Shown piece after piece: positions 10,130-21,586 of a stretch of DNA of 64,000 nt. The translations under genes were made by a program, and so were the position numbers. The notes under the pieces were generated by a model that did not search any database, was not told the origin of the DNA, and saw only the letters and a program-made list of their open reading frames with translations. The first letter of the stretch is position 1. The number at the start of each line of letters is the position of its first letter. Origin of the DNA: Quillaja saponaria (Eukaryota > Streptophyta > Magnoliopsida > Fabales > Quillajaceae); the NCBI GenBank assembly GCA_029379385.1, contig CM055607.1:36825235-36889234 (forward strand). Direction: 5' to 3'.

Positions 10130-13100
10130 TTAGTCAAACATGTGGGGAAGTGGTCTTACTGCCATGAACGCATCCACCATCTGAAGAAAAAAAAAAACAA
10201 AAAAATTAGAAAACATGAATACTAAAGTTTTACTTTTTCGTATGGTAGTAAACAATTAGCATCATATATGCATATCTCTTTATAGTCTTTGTAAAAGGGA
10301 AAACATGAATACTGAAGTTTCACTTTTGCATTGTTCTGCTGCATGGAGTGACCTTGTTTGACATCTTTATGAGTGATAGATTTGTCCTCAGAATTGAAGG
10401 ACTTGTAGTTGATTCACTCTACGGACTTTGGTAAAAAGAAAGATGGAAGACTAATCTGGTAGGGCATAATAAATTTGATAAGAGCATAATGCTAGAACTT
10501 TTAAGGAGAATTTCTAAAGGCCTCAGCTTCTCTGGAAAGAATAGAACAGTGTTCTTTACTTTTCTAAGATGCTTTTCATCGGGAATGTTTGAGTGTATTT
10601 ACCTCACATTTAAAGGTATTAGAGCCCTTCTCTACCAATTCCGTTTAATTTTTACTTCTCTTGGTCTTCTTTTTGTGTAGGAGGAATCCCCATCCTCCTT
10701 TTACATTGTTTTCTGTTTTGTTTCTTAGTAGAATCTTCTTTTTCTGTCGAAAGGATAGGGAATTTATGTCACTGGAACTTTCTTCCTGACAATGTAATTA
10801 GAAACATCTATGACTAAGTTTGGCAGAAACCCCACCTCTTCTGTCACAGCAGCCCTAGCCCTACGATGTCTCTCCACCAATTCAGTCAAAACTTGAGTAA
10901 GGCGCTGCTTCACCTCACCTGTTAGCATACGTCCTGCTCCATACTCCTAGAAAGGCAAAGATAAAAGGATTCAGATAAGAAACCAACCCAGGCACTCTTC
11001 AGGCTGCTTGTAAAAATGCAGATTTTATATAAAATCAGTAAAGGAAGGAATTTTACCTTCTTTATGTGTTCAAGCTCATCGTCATCCTCCAGGAAAAAGC
11101 TTAGGTATTTGACGGGTATATCAACCTGAATAGTTTTGGAAACCGTAAGTGTTCTTTGACTAGTAAACTGCTAGACGGTGTCAAGCAGCGAAGAAAACCT
11201 TGAATAACTAAAAACGTGAAAAATACACAAAGATTGGTTGTCACATTGCTGGAGGGCAACATATAAGATTTGTGGGTTGTTACACAAACAACTTGGATGT
11301 GATGTGAATCTCATACAATTGTCTCATCAGAAAATACCATATGTGAAGAAACATGTTGATGACTAATAGTATTATCACAATGTTGGTTACAGATAAGATC
11401 AATCATTTTCTCAAAAACGTATTGGCATGGGTAGAGCGGACATAAAAAAAATTTATAGGAGTGTTAAATAAATATACACACAGACAAACACAAATGTTAT
11501 GAGATTATCAAGCAAAGTAGTGGGGTCATTATTATTGGAAAATATGTATTTGAGATTATAAACTAGATAGGTAGTCGCTTAAACAAAGTAGAGAAAGTTG
11601 TGTAGTATGAAAATATGATGGTGAAGATAGCTACCTAATATTGATTTACATTAATAATCTTTTACATGATGTTTATTGCCTTGAAATCTCATTGGTTGGT
11701 AAACATAGTCATCAGTGTAACAAGGATAATTGCAAAGATAAACTACCTCTGTTTGATTAGTGGTAGAGAAAGATAAATTTTTTGAGTACAAGGAGAAGAA
11801 ACACCAACCACATTTCATGTACTTCATGCGGTGTTAAATGCATGACATGCAATATTAGTACGATCCTGAGAGATTTTTAACAAAATATATAAAACTTGTG
11901 TTAGCAAAAGAGGAACAGATTGGCACCTCAAGATTTGCTCCTAATTGTCTGTGTTTCTCTATAGAATCTTGCCCCCCTGAGAATGCATGCCTATTTATCT
12001 GTAGACAACCAAAAATATTTAGATTATGGATGGTAAGAAAGCACCAGAAAACGTAAAAAAATAGAAGCAGGAACCAAGAAAAGAAAATAAATTTCTGTAC
12101 TGCACTCCCATCGAACCTATTCATATAGAAAAAGAAACAGAGACATACATATAGAGAGAAAAAGGAGAAACTTCTACTCAAATTATCAAACTATCTAATT
12201 GCTCAAGTAGAAGCTTTCAGGACTAACAGAGTCTGGCCAGTATCAGTATGAGTTCAGTAAGAGAAACCAAACCATCTTGCATATCATCCACAGATACAGA
12301 TATCATAATACAATTTTTTTACTAATAATCCTCGAGAAATAAGTATTCAAAAAATAAATGACTAAAAGAAACGTTTGGGTACATTTTCATGTCCAGAGAT
12401 TCTACGAAAGTAATGTAATTGAGAAGTTATTTCTGTCAACTATCTATGCAAACTCCACGTTCAGTCTCATTTGTATTGTATGTTGACATAATTTCTATGA
12501 AATTACACCATGCAAGAATAGTAAGATTTTCCATAAGCAAACCTTATTCTTTATGTCTTTCGCAGAATCAGTCACATATATTGCAGAATTTGGATCACTA
12601 GCTGACATTTTCCCCATCTCCCCCTGCCAGCATGCAAATATCATGAAGAAAAAAGCAGCAACTTTGTCAATGAATAATAGCAGCATGAACCAGGCAGAGA
12701 TCTTTATCAGAGTGCAAAATGGAGGGCATGAATAGAATGTAAACTTGAATAATGTCTATTGATTCTCAAAGGAATTGTACGATTATATATAGTTTAAAAA
12801 ATCTCTAACGTCAACACATGTATCTTGTTGCATTCCTGCATCAAAATTAATGGTCTGCTGAACTTTTTTCATATGTTTGTACCAATTCACTGAGTGACAA
12901 CATCTGCATTTCACAGATGAGTTTCATCTAACTAATGATTGTGAACTTTAATATTATCAACTAGGATGTCCAAAAATGTATGTAGTAAATGCATGTTAGC
13001 ATCTAAAACACATCTATCAAAAATTAACACCTGATAGTTACAACTTACAGCATCACTATAGAAATTGTGGTCAACCGTCAAATTAATTTGATTTAAAAAA

Positions 13101-16100
13101 CATATATACATAAATATTTATATATACAACAGTGCCTAGAACAATAATGGTATTAAGCATTATACACATATATGGAGTGAAAATTCTCCATATTATGAAG
13201 GTAAAATTACCATTTTAGTTTCAAATCATAAGAATACCTGCAATGCAGGAAAGAAAGTTGATTCAATCAAGGCAGGCTTGTGCTCTCCTATCCGAGGTGC
13301 AACATCTCGTGTCATTCTAAAGTAAGGATCCTGAATGTCACAGAGAGTACAAACATTGTAAAGAAACATGCGCCCAACACCTCCACAGTAAGAACAATAA
13401 TAAACTGACAATAATGTAATAACTAGGCGAGCACACTGAATAGTGTATCAACTTTGACTGGGACTGTATAGGAATTACTTCCTCCGTCCCAAAAAAATGT
13501 CTACTTTGACCATGCATACAGATTAAGGAACCTCAATAAATATGGTGCCACCTCATCTACTGAGTTATTCTTCCAAAAGTTCCCCTTTCCTTTGAAAAAG
13601 AAAAAGTTACATTGGAAGGATAAATAAACGTATCGGTACTAGCTTTGCATTATAGGAAAACAGAGCATTCCATGCTTTGAATGGACTTATATTTTGAGCC
13701 ACTATTTTTGGGATGGGGGGACTACTTGGAAATTAACATTGATTACAAATGCTACAAGGCAATGAATCACGCATACATGTTTAAGCATCTCATTAGCTAG
13801 TAACAATTAATTCATTTATAAGACCTGGATAAAAATAAACCCTATTGTGCCACTTCTACTGAAAGCAAGAAACTGTGGCTGCTCTAAACATGCAGGAAAA
13901 GTAACACCCTAGCCATTTATTCCAGAAAACAGCTATTTAATTAATTTATTTATTTTTGCTTTAACTTCCTACGTTAAATTATCATAAAAGTCAGAAGGCC
14001 TGTTTGGTGCCCACCCCTTCCAAATGGTTTACTTGTTAAGATGCCAAGTTCATTCCAATATTGTTGTTTATGGAGGTTAAATTTGTCCAAACTACAATAC
14101 AGCTACAAATTACTCAAAAGTTTCTTGTACAACTAAAACGATGCTTTATGCTATAGACCTCAAAGAATTAGAATGAAATCACACAGAAAATAAAAGCAGA
14201 TATTGCTGTACTCAACTTTCATAGGAGGTCGTAGGAAAAGAAAAATGGAATTCAAGATTCAAACAGAAACATAAAAAGGACCAACAAAAAATATTAAGTG
14301 AATAAAGAAATAACTGGTTTCTGAACTGCTCCTATATATAAAAGATGTAATATTTTGAATATATGAACTGAGTAAATATTATTCACTAAAAAGAAGCACC
14401 TGGTCAATTGCACAAGGAATCAAGCAACGTAGGTTCTTTCTGCCAGAAAACAGGTGAGGAAATGAACTGGGAAATGATGGAACAGCCTGCACTAAGAAAT
14501 GAAGCTTATTGTATTATTTTCATGTATTTCTTACTTTTCATTGACTTCCACACATATACATCATGTTTGAAGCAGTAGAAACCTAGAAAACCAAGTATTT
14601 CCAGAGATATGTTTGTGGAGGTATGCTAATACCATACAAACTTTGCCTGAAAGAAGTTTTCTGGTAAAAACCTTTTCAAGTTATTTTAATTGGATGTGAC
14701 ATATATTCAGTTTTAACCAGAAGAGTAGTTACATGTGGATCAAACAACTATTCAGCAATGACAGTTTTTTTTGGAAAATGTCACATTCCCCAGGCTTGGA
14801 CTTGCACATTAGTGCATGGTATAAATACAAGGAGACAGTAAGGAGGTAAGTATACTAGACACCAACAACAAAAGGTAACATAATTGCAACAGTATAGCAC
14901 ATAAGAAGCACATAGGCAGCGACACAGACAAAATAATACAACAAGGAGACAGGCATTGGTAGAAGTGTCCATGCTTCATAGTATCACACAAAATTGACAG
15001 TGTCTATGTAACCAGAGCAGCAAAGAACATACCTGCACAGGTGGAAAGCTAACTTTTCCAATATGATCTTCTCCAGTGAAACCAAAAATAGCAATAACCT
15101 GATTTAATGTCACGCACTTGGAAACCTTCACCATGTTCTCATAGAATGCACTGCACAGAAGGTTCATAAGAATAACTCTGGCAACAACACAAGTAACTGG
15201 CCATTTTTTAATCACTTTTTACTCATAGAAAGAGATGCATGCAATAGAGCTTAGATAATCAGTAAGCCAAATCATATGCAATATACTTGAGGTTATTATG
15301 GTTTGTATTTCAATTCGAGGATCATTTTATCATAGATACATATTCATCATACGCCTAAAGAAATTACAACCATGTAGGAAGCATGATAAACTTGCATTGA
15401 TACACTTCAAAAAAAAATAAAAAAATCTTTCAACTACTCAATTCTAACAATTGTATGTCAGAAGAGGGGGCAGGGAAGATAAAGAAAACAACAATGAAGA
15501 TATTTCCCATGATCTATAAAATTTAATTTTAGATATGTGCAATCTTTCCCTCAACCAAAAATGAAAAATTTAGGCGAATTTGAAAATTATTTGAGATCAA
15601 AGAGCTAAATGCCACAATATCAATTAGTCCATTGAAGTCAAGTCAAAACAAATTCCAATATCTAAGGCTCGCCAGATTTTACAACGAATAAATGTAGGGT
15701 TGTCAAGCATACTTGTGAGGTTCCACTTTGAGGTGAAATAAAACCCTTTTTTCTGACTTACCCGCCAACATGATTAAAGTCGGAGAAGATGAATGTTTTT
15801 GAAATGTCAAAACCACAAGCGATGATATCTTTAGCATTCTCCCGAGCAAGTCTCTTGCTGTCCTCTATGGTAAGGCTTTTCCATAAGAACTTCTCGTCAT
15901 CAGTTAGTTGTATTACAAGAGGAACCTTAAAAGCATCTTGCAAATACCTACATGCCCATGTTTCAACAATGTTATTACCATTTGCAACAATGTTATACAA
16001 AGTTTGCCCCACTATAATATTTGTTTAGAGACCAGACACCGCACAAGTAGCAGACTTACTTAGTGAACATGAAGGGTACCAAATGCCCTAAATGCAAAGC

Positions 16101-16486
16101 TTCAGAAGACGGCCCTCTTCCAGTATACAAATAGAATTTCTCTCCCTTCTCGCACAAATCCAAAATATCATTGAAGTCCCTGTACCCAAAATTCCACCAA
16201 CTTAATATGACATATAGCTTTAGACAGTATTGGGTATAGAGAAATAGGGATACCGATGAGCGAAGAAAACGCCACGACGGAGGAAGACATGGGCGGGACG
16301 AGAAGTGAGGCGCTCGACGCGTTGAACGAGTGACTCATCGAGCCTTTTGCAACCAAACTTGTCAATGAGCTTCTGATAATCGATCTTACCTCCGTCTTTA
16401 GCCGCCACTTGCCATGGATTCACTACCTGCTCTTCTTCTGCTGCCGCTTCTACTCCACCTTCTCTTTCCTCTTCTATTTTCCCCAT
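10130..16486 (-). CDS. Cytosolic tryptophanyl-tRNA synthetase, 11 exons
   Basis: This class I synthetase attaches tryptophan to tRNA-Trp in the cytosol. Exons on the minus strand are 16486-16254, 16179-16060, 15947-15762, 15150-15033, 14486-14400, 13330-13238, 12623-12543, 11998-11927, 11125-11057, 10946-10836 and 10180-10130. All junctions are GT-AG with consistent phase, giving 406 residues, close to the roughly 400 usual for plant and yeast enzymes. The signature motifs are present: HLGH at residues 107-110 after TGRGPSSEA, and KMSAS at 284-288. Eukaryote-type segments such as FAFSGG-like [17 protein letters not shown] and the C-terminal [12 protein letters not shown] are also present. No transit peptide is visible, so the cytosolic form is expected. 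The start is the ATG at 16486; the upstream in-frame TTG is not needed. The gene converges on the MUSTANG gene. Confidence 0.96.
13478..13722. mobile_element. Stowaway-like MITE inside a TrpRS intron
   Basis: A 245-bp element sits in the intron between the fifth and sixth TrpRS exons. Its left end reads CTTCCTCCGTCCCAAAAA and its right end, reverse-complemented, reads GTCCCCCCATCCCAAAAA. Both are close to the Stowaway/Tc1-mariner terminal consensus CTCCCTCCGTCCC. Both ends are flanked by TA, the expected target duplication. There is no coding capacity. The diverged right terminus suggests an old insertion. Confidence 0.85.
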
Positions 16487-16492
16487 TGACAA

Positions 16493-18020
16493 CGCTATCT
16501 CTTCGATCTACACGCAAAATTACATTCCAAAGCTTTGGTCTCACCAGAACTAGCAATCCAGGTCCAGGAAGAGATGACTCGATGAATGAGAACAAGCACG
16601 ACTGCTGAGACTGCATCCCAAGGAAGGAACGGCTGGAGAGTCCCTCAAGAGGAACAAAACGCGGCCGTTTGTCAAAAATAATAATTAACTATTGTTTTAC
16701 ATTTTATTTAGGGTTAATTTTATTTTTAGTTCTTCTAGTATGAAAATATTTCAATTGTATCCCTTAATTTGAATTTTTTTTAGTGTTTGATATTTAAATA
16801 TTATTTATTAAGAAGAAAACAAAAATTATTTATATACCATTTTTTAATTAATTTTTTTAATATTAAAAACAGACTCAAATACAAATTAAAATTTGCATTA
16901 TTTTTTTTATTTTATATTCAAGTTTGAAAGCTGTATTAAGATTGTGCTTAGAAAAAAATTAAAATTTATATTTAGTTGAAAAGGATGGTAAAAAATTTAT
17001 AAACTGGGTGAATTTATATTATTTTATACTCTAATTAAAAATATATTATGTATGCAAACTAAAAGATTTAAGTAAATTTAACTTTTGAATATAACAATAT
17101 CACCTTACACATTATGCTAATCTTAAAAATAAAATAAAATAAAAATTTATATGTTTTTACTTATAAATTTTCAATATTGGTCTCAATCCAATATAAATTT
17201 TAATTATACAAGTCTCAACTTGTATTCGAATCTAAATTTGATAAAAGAACAAAATCAAAATCTGTTGGATTAATTAAAAAAATTATATACAAATAATTTT
17301 ATTTTGTTCCTTCCGTTCATTACAAATTAGATTAATTAATTAGAGAAAATAGAAAATAATTGAAATAACGGGATTCAATTAAAATTTTTTCATATTAGAA
17401 AAGTTAAAAGTAAACTTAACCTTCAATTAAAAAATAAAACAATGCTAAGTGGGCTTATTATTTTTTATCCAAGGAAATGACTCATTTTGTCTCTCTAATT
17501 GATTATCCGGTCGTTTTCTATGATATTCTTACTCACAAGTGCTTGAATCGAGAGTGTTTGGACACAGTTGATTTTTTATTATTTTCTTTTTACCTGGTAG
17601 GAGAAAACATTTTTGATGAATTAATCATAAATTTTTTATTAATTTAATTTAAATGTTTTTTTTTTTTCAATAAATTTTATCTGTTCTCCATGTAATTGGA
17701 TAATTGGGTTAATTAAAGACAAACAAGTGTATTTTCATAGTGTATGTTGTTTCAATTTCTACCCACCATTTCTATCATTCGATAATAGTGTTCCTAGTAA
17801 ATTATGGATGATCAAAATTAAATGATTATGTTTTTTCTTAATTTAAAATGAAAACTGAAAGTGTGTTAGAAATATAAAAATATGAATTCTTTTCTTATTT
17901 ATAAGTTGAGTTGTTACCGCACTTTATGTGTAGATCAATTAAATTGTATAAAAGAAAAAAATCACATTTAAATAGACACCTTCAGACTCAAATTTTATTT
18001 TATTTTTGGTATAAAATGAT
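16493..18020. other. TrpRS upstream region and AT-rich spacer
   Basis: The first 150-200 bases hold the TrpRS 5'UTR and proximal promoter, including a GC-rich patch (AAACGCGGCCG) near 16659. From about 16680 to 18000 the sequence becomes extremely AT-rich and low in complexity, with many stops in all frames. I see no gene or clear repeat family in it. Confidence 0.5.
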
Positions 18021-18032
18021 ACTAATCAAAAA

Positions 18033-18215
18033 CTAAACGCAAGAAACATGGACCTCTCGGTCCCAACAGACTCCAAGCTCATCAGAGAGCAAAAACAAAC
18101 TTGGAGCAGGAGGTGCTGCAACCCACTCCATATCTCTTTCTGTACTGTCAGCCAGCTTATCTGCACAGTGGTTTGCTGATAAATTTTCAAGACTGCGAGG
18201 AGGTACTTGTTATCA
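18033..18215 (-). mobile_element. LINE relic: RNase H C-terminal fragment
   Basis: On the minus strand one frame reads ENLSANHCADKLADSTERD, then WVAAPPAPSLFLLSDELGV, and ends at a stop (18035-18033). The pattern xxNHCADxLAxxG followed by PP..xxxLLxDxxGV is typical of the end of the RNase H-like domain in plant L1-type LINE ORF2. Only about 55 codons are present. I found no poly(A) tail or target duplication. Confidence 0.6.
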
Positions 18216-18647
18216 AATGTCAATTAGCTCCAGCCAATTATTGGGATGTACTAATCAATAAAGAATCTAATTAAGCATTGAGTAGGAAATTCAAAACACT
18301 TAAAAAAACAGAGGAGGCTTTGGATGTCCCTTAAAGGGTGCCTCTAGGAGAGCTGTATCAAAATACCTTGTAGGTAACTTGGCCAAAATCCTTTTCCTTG
18401 GCAGAGCTAGTTGCTAAACAAAACGGTTAGTCCAACCTTTGTATTTCGTCAATCATCCAAGTGCATGGCTAACTTTGACTAAGCAAAAGAGGTGACCTTT
18501 GGATGCACCTTCAATTTCATTTTCCCCATTAAACTTCTTGTAAAATTTCTACTAACATTTTCTATCTATCTTCTTCATCATTTATAAAAGCATAGGTGCC
18601 ATAAACCACGAGCATCTACAAGCAAAATTTCTTTTCGTTGAAGAAAC

Positions 18648-20766
18648 AATGAATCTCAGAAAATTGTCCACATGGACAAGTCTTCATGCCTGAGGATTTC
18701 ACCAGCCATCACCATTGGTATTCAGCAACCATTAGTTCCCTTAGCTCTACTAATATGCCATCATCATCAGATGAAAAACCACTTGTCGTAGACTCTTATA
18801 ATGATGCTCTTCATGGCTTTAGTGCTGTTCTGTTCCAAGACGAATTAGAAAGTCTAAAACAAACCACAGGTTTAATCTCAGCCCATAGTGACAGAAAAGT
18901 CACACTTGACACCACCCAAACTTATGAATTCCTATCCCTTAGTCCTTCCCATGGTCTATAGCCTGCTTCTAATTATGGTGAAAATGTCATAATTGGTGTT
19001 GTTGATTCCGGGGCATGGCCAGAGAGTGAAAGCTTCTCAGACTATGGTTTTGCCACCAAAATCCCTGCTCGTTGGAAGGGAGGATGTGAGGGTGGACATG
19101 ACTTGGATCCCTCCCTGTGTAACTCCAAACTCATAGATGCAAGATACTTCAATAAAGGTGTGCTTGCTGGTAGACCTTATGTTAACATTAGCATGGCTTC
19201 TGCTAGGGACAATATTGGTCATGGAACTCACACTTCATCCTTAGCAGCTGGCAACTATGTAGGTGGTGTATCTTATTTTGGTTATGCTAAAGGAATTGCG
19301 GCTCATGCTAAGTTGGCCATGTATAAGGTAACTTGGCCAGAAGAGAAATTTGGCTCTGATGTTCTTGCTGGTTTGGATCAAGCCATTGCTGATGGTGTTG
19401 ACGTTATTTCAATCTCAATGGGTTTCGATAGGGTACTGTTATATGAGGATCCTGTAGCCATAGCCGCTTTTTCTGCTATGGAGAAGGGTGTGGCAGTGTC
19501 ATCTTCAGCAGGAAATGAAGGTCCGGAACTTGGGACACAATGGCACCCCATGGGTTTTGAATGTTGCAGCAAGCAATATAGGGCGTACTTTTGCTGGAAC
19601 TTTGACTCTTGGAAATGGGCATAGCATTGTTGGATGGTCGCTTTTCCCAGCAAATGCCATGGTAGAAAACTTTCCACTAATCTACAACAAGACTTTTTCC
19701 GCTTGCAGCTCATCATGCTCCTTTCCACGAGCCAGAAGCGCAATCATCATATGTGATGCCAGCAAATCTGTTAATGAGCAAATTGATCATGTTGCTGCAG
19801 CTCAAGTCTATGGAGCTGTATTTATCTCTGAAGATCCCCAATTGTATGAGATGGGAAGTATGACATGTCCTGGTGTGGTAATAAGCCCAAAAGATGCAAA
19901 GGCAGTAATTTATTATGCAAAGACGAGTGATCTCCTTACGGCCAGTAAGGAATTTCAACAAACATTTGTTGGGACAGAACTTGCACCAACTGTGGCTACC
20001 TACAGCTCAAGAGGTCCTTCATGGAGCTATCCAGGAATCTTAAAGCCAGATATAATGGCACCCGGATCAATGATTTTGGCTGCTTGGCCACCAAATGTTC
20101 CTGCAGCCGAAATTGGCACAAATGTGTTCCTGGCAAATGATTACAATTTCCTATCTTGGACATCAATGGCATGTCCTCATGCCTCTGGTGTGGCTGCACT
20201 TCTGAAAATGCACACCCAGAATGGATTCCTGCTGCTATTAGGTCTGCAATGGTCACAACAGCCAACCCGTTAGATAATACTCGAAGCCCAATTCTAGAAA
20301 ATGAAGTGTATCTTCAACCTGCTTCTCCTATAGCCATGGGAGCTGGGCAGATTGATCCTAATCGAGCACTTGACCCAGGTTTGATTGATGATGCAAGTCC
20401 ACAAGACTATGTTAATCTATTATGCGCCATGAAACTCGCCCAAAAACAGATCTTATCTATAACCAGAACAAAAGCCTATAATTGCTCAAACCCATCTCAT
20501 GACCTAAATTACCTATCATTTATTGCGTTTTACAATAACAAAACAACAACAATGGTTAAGAAATTTCAGAGGACTTTAACTAATGTTGGAGATGGTGCAG
20601 CCACCTACAGAGCCACGGTGCCAACGGGTTTTGGGGTCACAGTGACACCCAGTAAGCTGGTTTTTAAGAGAAAATATGAGAAACAGAGGTTTAAGAGAAT
20701 GGATCCCACACTGTTAGGAGTCCTATTGCGGTGTCGCAGTGGACATTTCCTGAGAGTGGGATTTAG
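18648..20766 (+). pseudogene. Subtilisin-like serine protease (SBT1-type) pseudogene
   Basis: Nearly the whole length of a plant subtilase is recognisable and closely parallels the neighbour at 21587, but it is broken many times. The signal peptide is absent and the frame shifts near the start (IVHMDKS to MPEDF). A TAG at 18959-18961 replaces the conserved Trp of GLW. A 12-bp in-frame deletion removes part of the RGVAP segment near 19300. A 5-bp deletion near 19536 and a further frameshift near 20207 follow. About 25 codons of the C-terminal fibronectin-like domain are missing near 20690. The catalytic Asp (VVDSGAW), His (GHGTH), Asn (AGNEGP) and Ser (TSMACPH) motifs can still be read in separate frames, although Gly before the Ser motif has become Trp. 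It is a dead tandem duplicate. Confidence 0.93.
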
Positions 20767-21586
20767 ATTAACTAAATGTTGGCAATTTATTTATTAAGGT
20801 TTAATCAAACATGTTATGCTTCATTGAATAATGCTACATCATTTTTCTCTTTTGTTGCTTTGTTTATGGCCATTGAAGAGTATAGCCAATACTTGAATAG
20901 TGGAAAAGATATCTACAGTGACATGGTGGTTTACTTAATAAGTCACGCTTATATTCAGCTATTGATGAAATTTTGTGATGTCAGGGTTTGAGTTTGTAAG
21001 AAAAATATGTGTGGAGGTATAGATATGAACTCACTCACATTCAAATAATGGTGTGGGGATACCAGTGAAAAACCAAAAAAAAAAAAAAAAAAATTGGAAA
21101 AGATGAAGTCTTGTAACTAAGAAGTAAAGAAGTCGATTATTGCTGTAACAATGTTAGGGACATAGTGTGGATAATTTTGAAATACAAAATCTGGACAAAT
21201 TACCTGAATCAACAAAATGGGAACAGATATATAAGTTTGTGATTTGCTGGAATACCCGTGTTCTATTATTGATCTTCTATGATTACCAAGAGGCTGAATT
21301 AGCCTCCCTATGATTCATGAAAAACTAAACAAATAATGAGGTTGAATCAGATTGACAAATATTGTTGACACCGACAAGGGTCCTAATTGACTTGTCAAAA
21401 ATTCATTATATATGTCCAATTTAAACAATCTATTTCTTGACAGCCCATAAATAATTTAGAAGAAAATAGTATTCCTTTTGCATATTTATTTCTCTGGCAA
21501 GTTTGTTGTTGCTGCGCCTATAGATATGCATCATCAAATCATTTAGCTAATCCAAGCTAGCCAAAGTTTCTTCTGCTAAATAAACA
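20767..21586. other. Spacer between the tandem subtilases
   Basis: No coding exon is supported. A run of about 18 A occurs at 21076-21093. The final 300 bases presumably hold the promoter and 5'UTR of the downstream subtilase, but I could not assign a definite TATA box. Confidence 0.4.

Noticed and set aside
12495..12735. Plus-strand frames opposite the KMSAS exon of TrpRS
   Set aside because: They are antisense shadows of a well-supported exon.
16398..16616. Longer upstream start for TrpRS using frames across 16486-16616
   Set aside because: The in-frame codon upstream of 16486 is TTG, not ATG, and the longer frames are in other phases. The ATG at 16486 gives a normal-length enzyme.
18648..21093. 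Subtilase pseudogene as a processed retrocopy, given the A-run at 21076-21093
   Set aside because: This subtilase group is intronless anyway, the A-run is over 300 bases past the stop, and the tandem collinear arrangement is better explained by local duplication.
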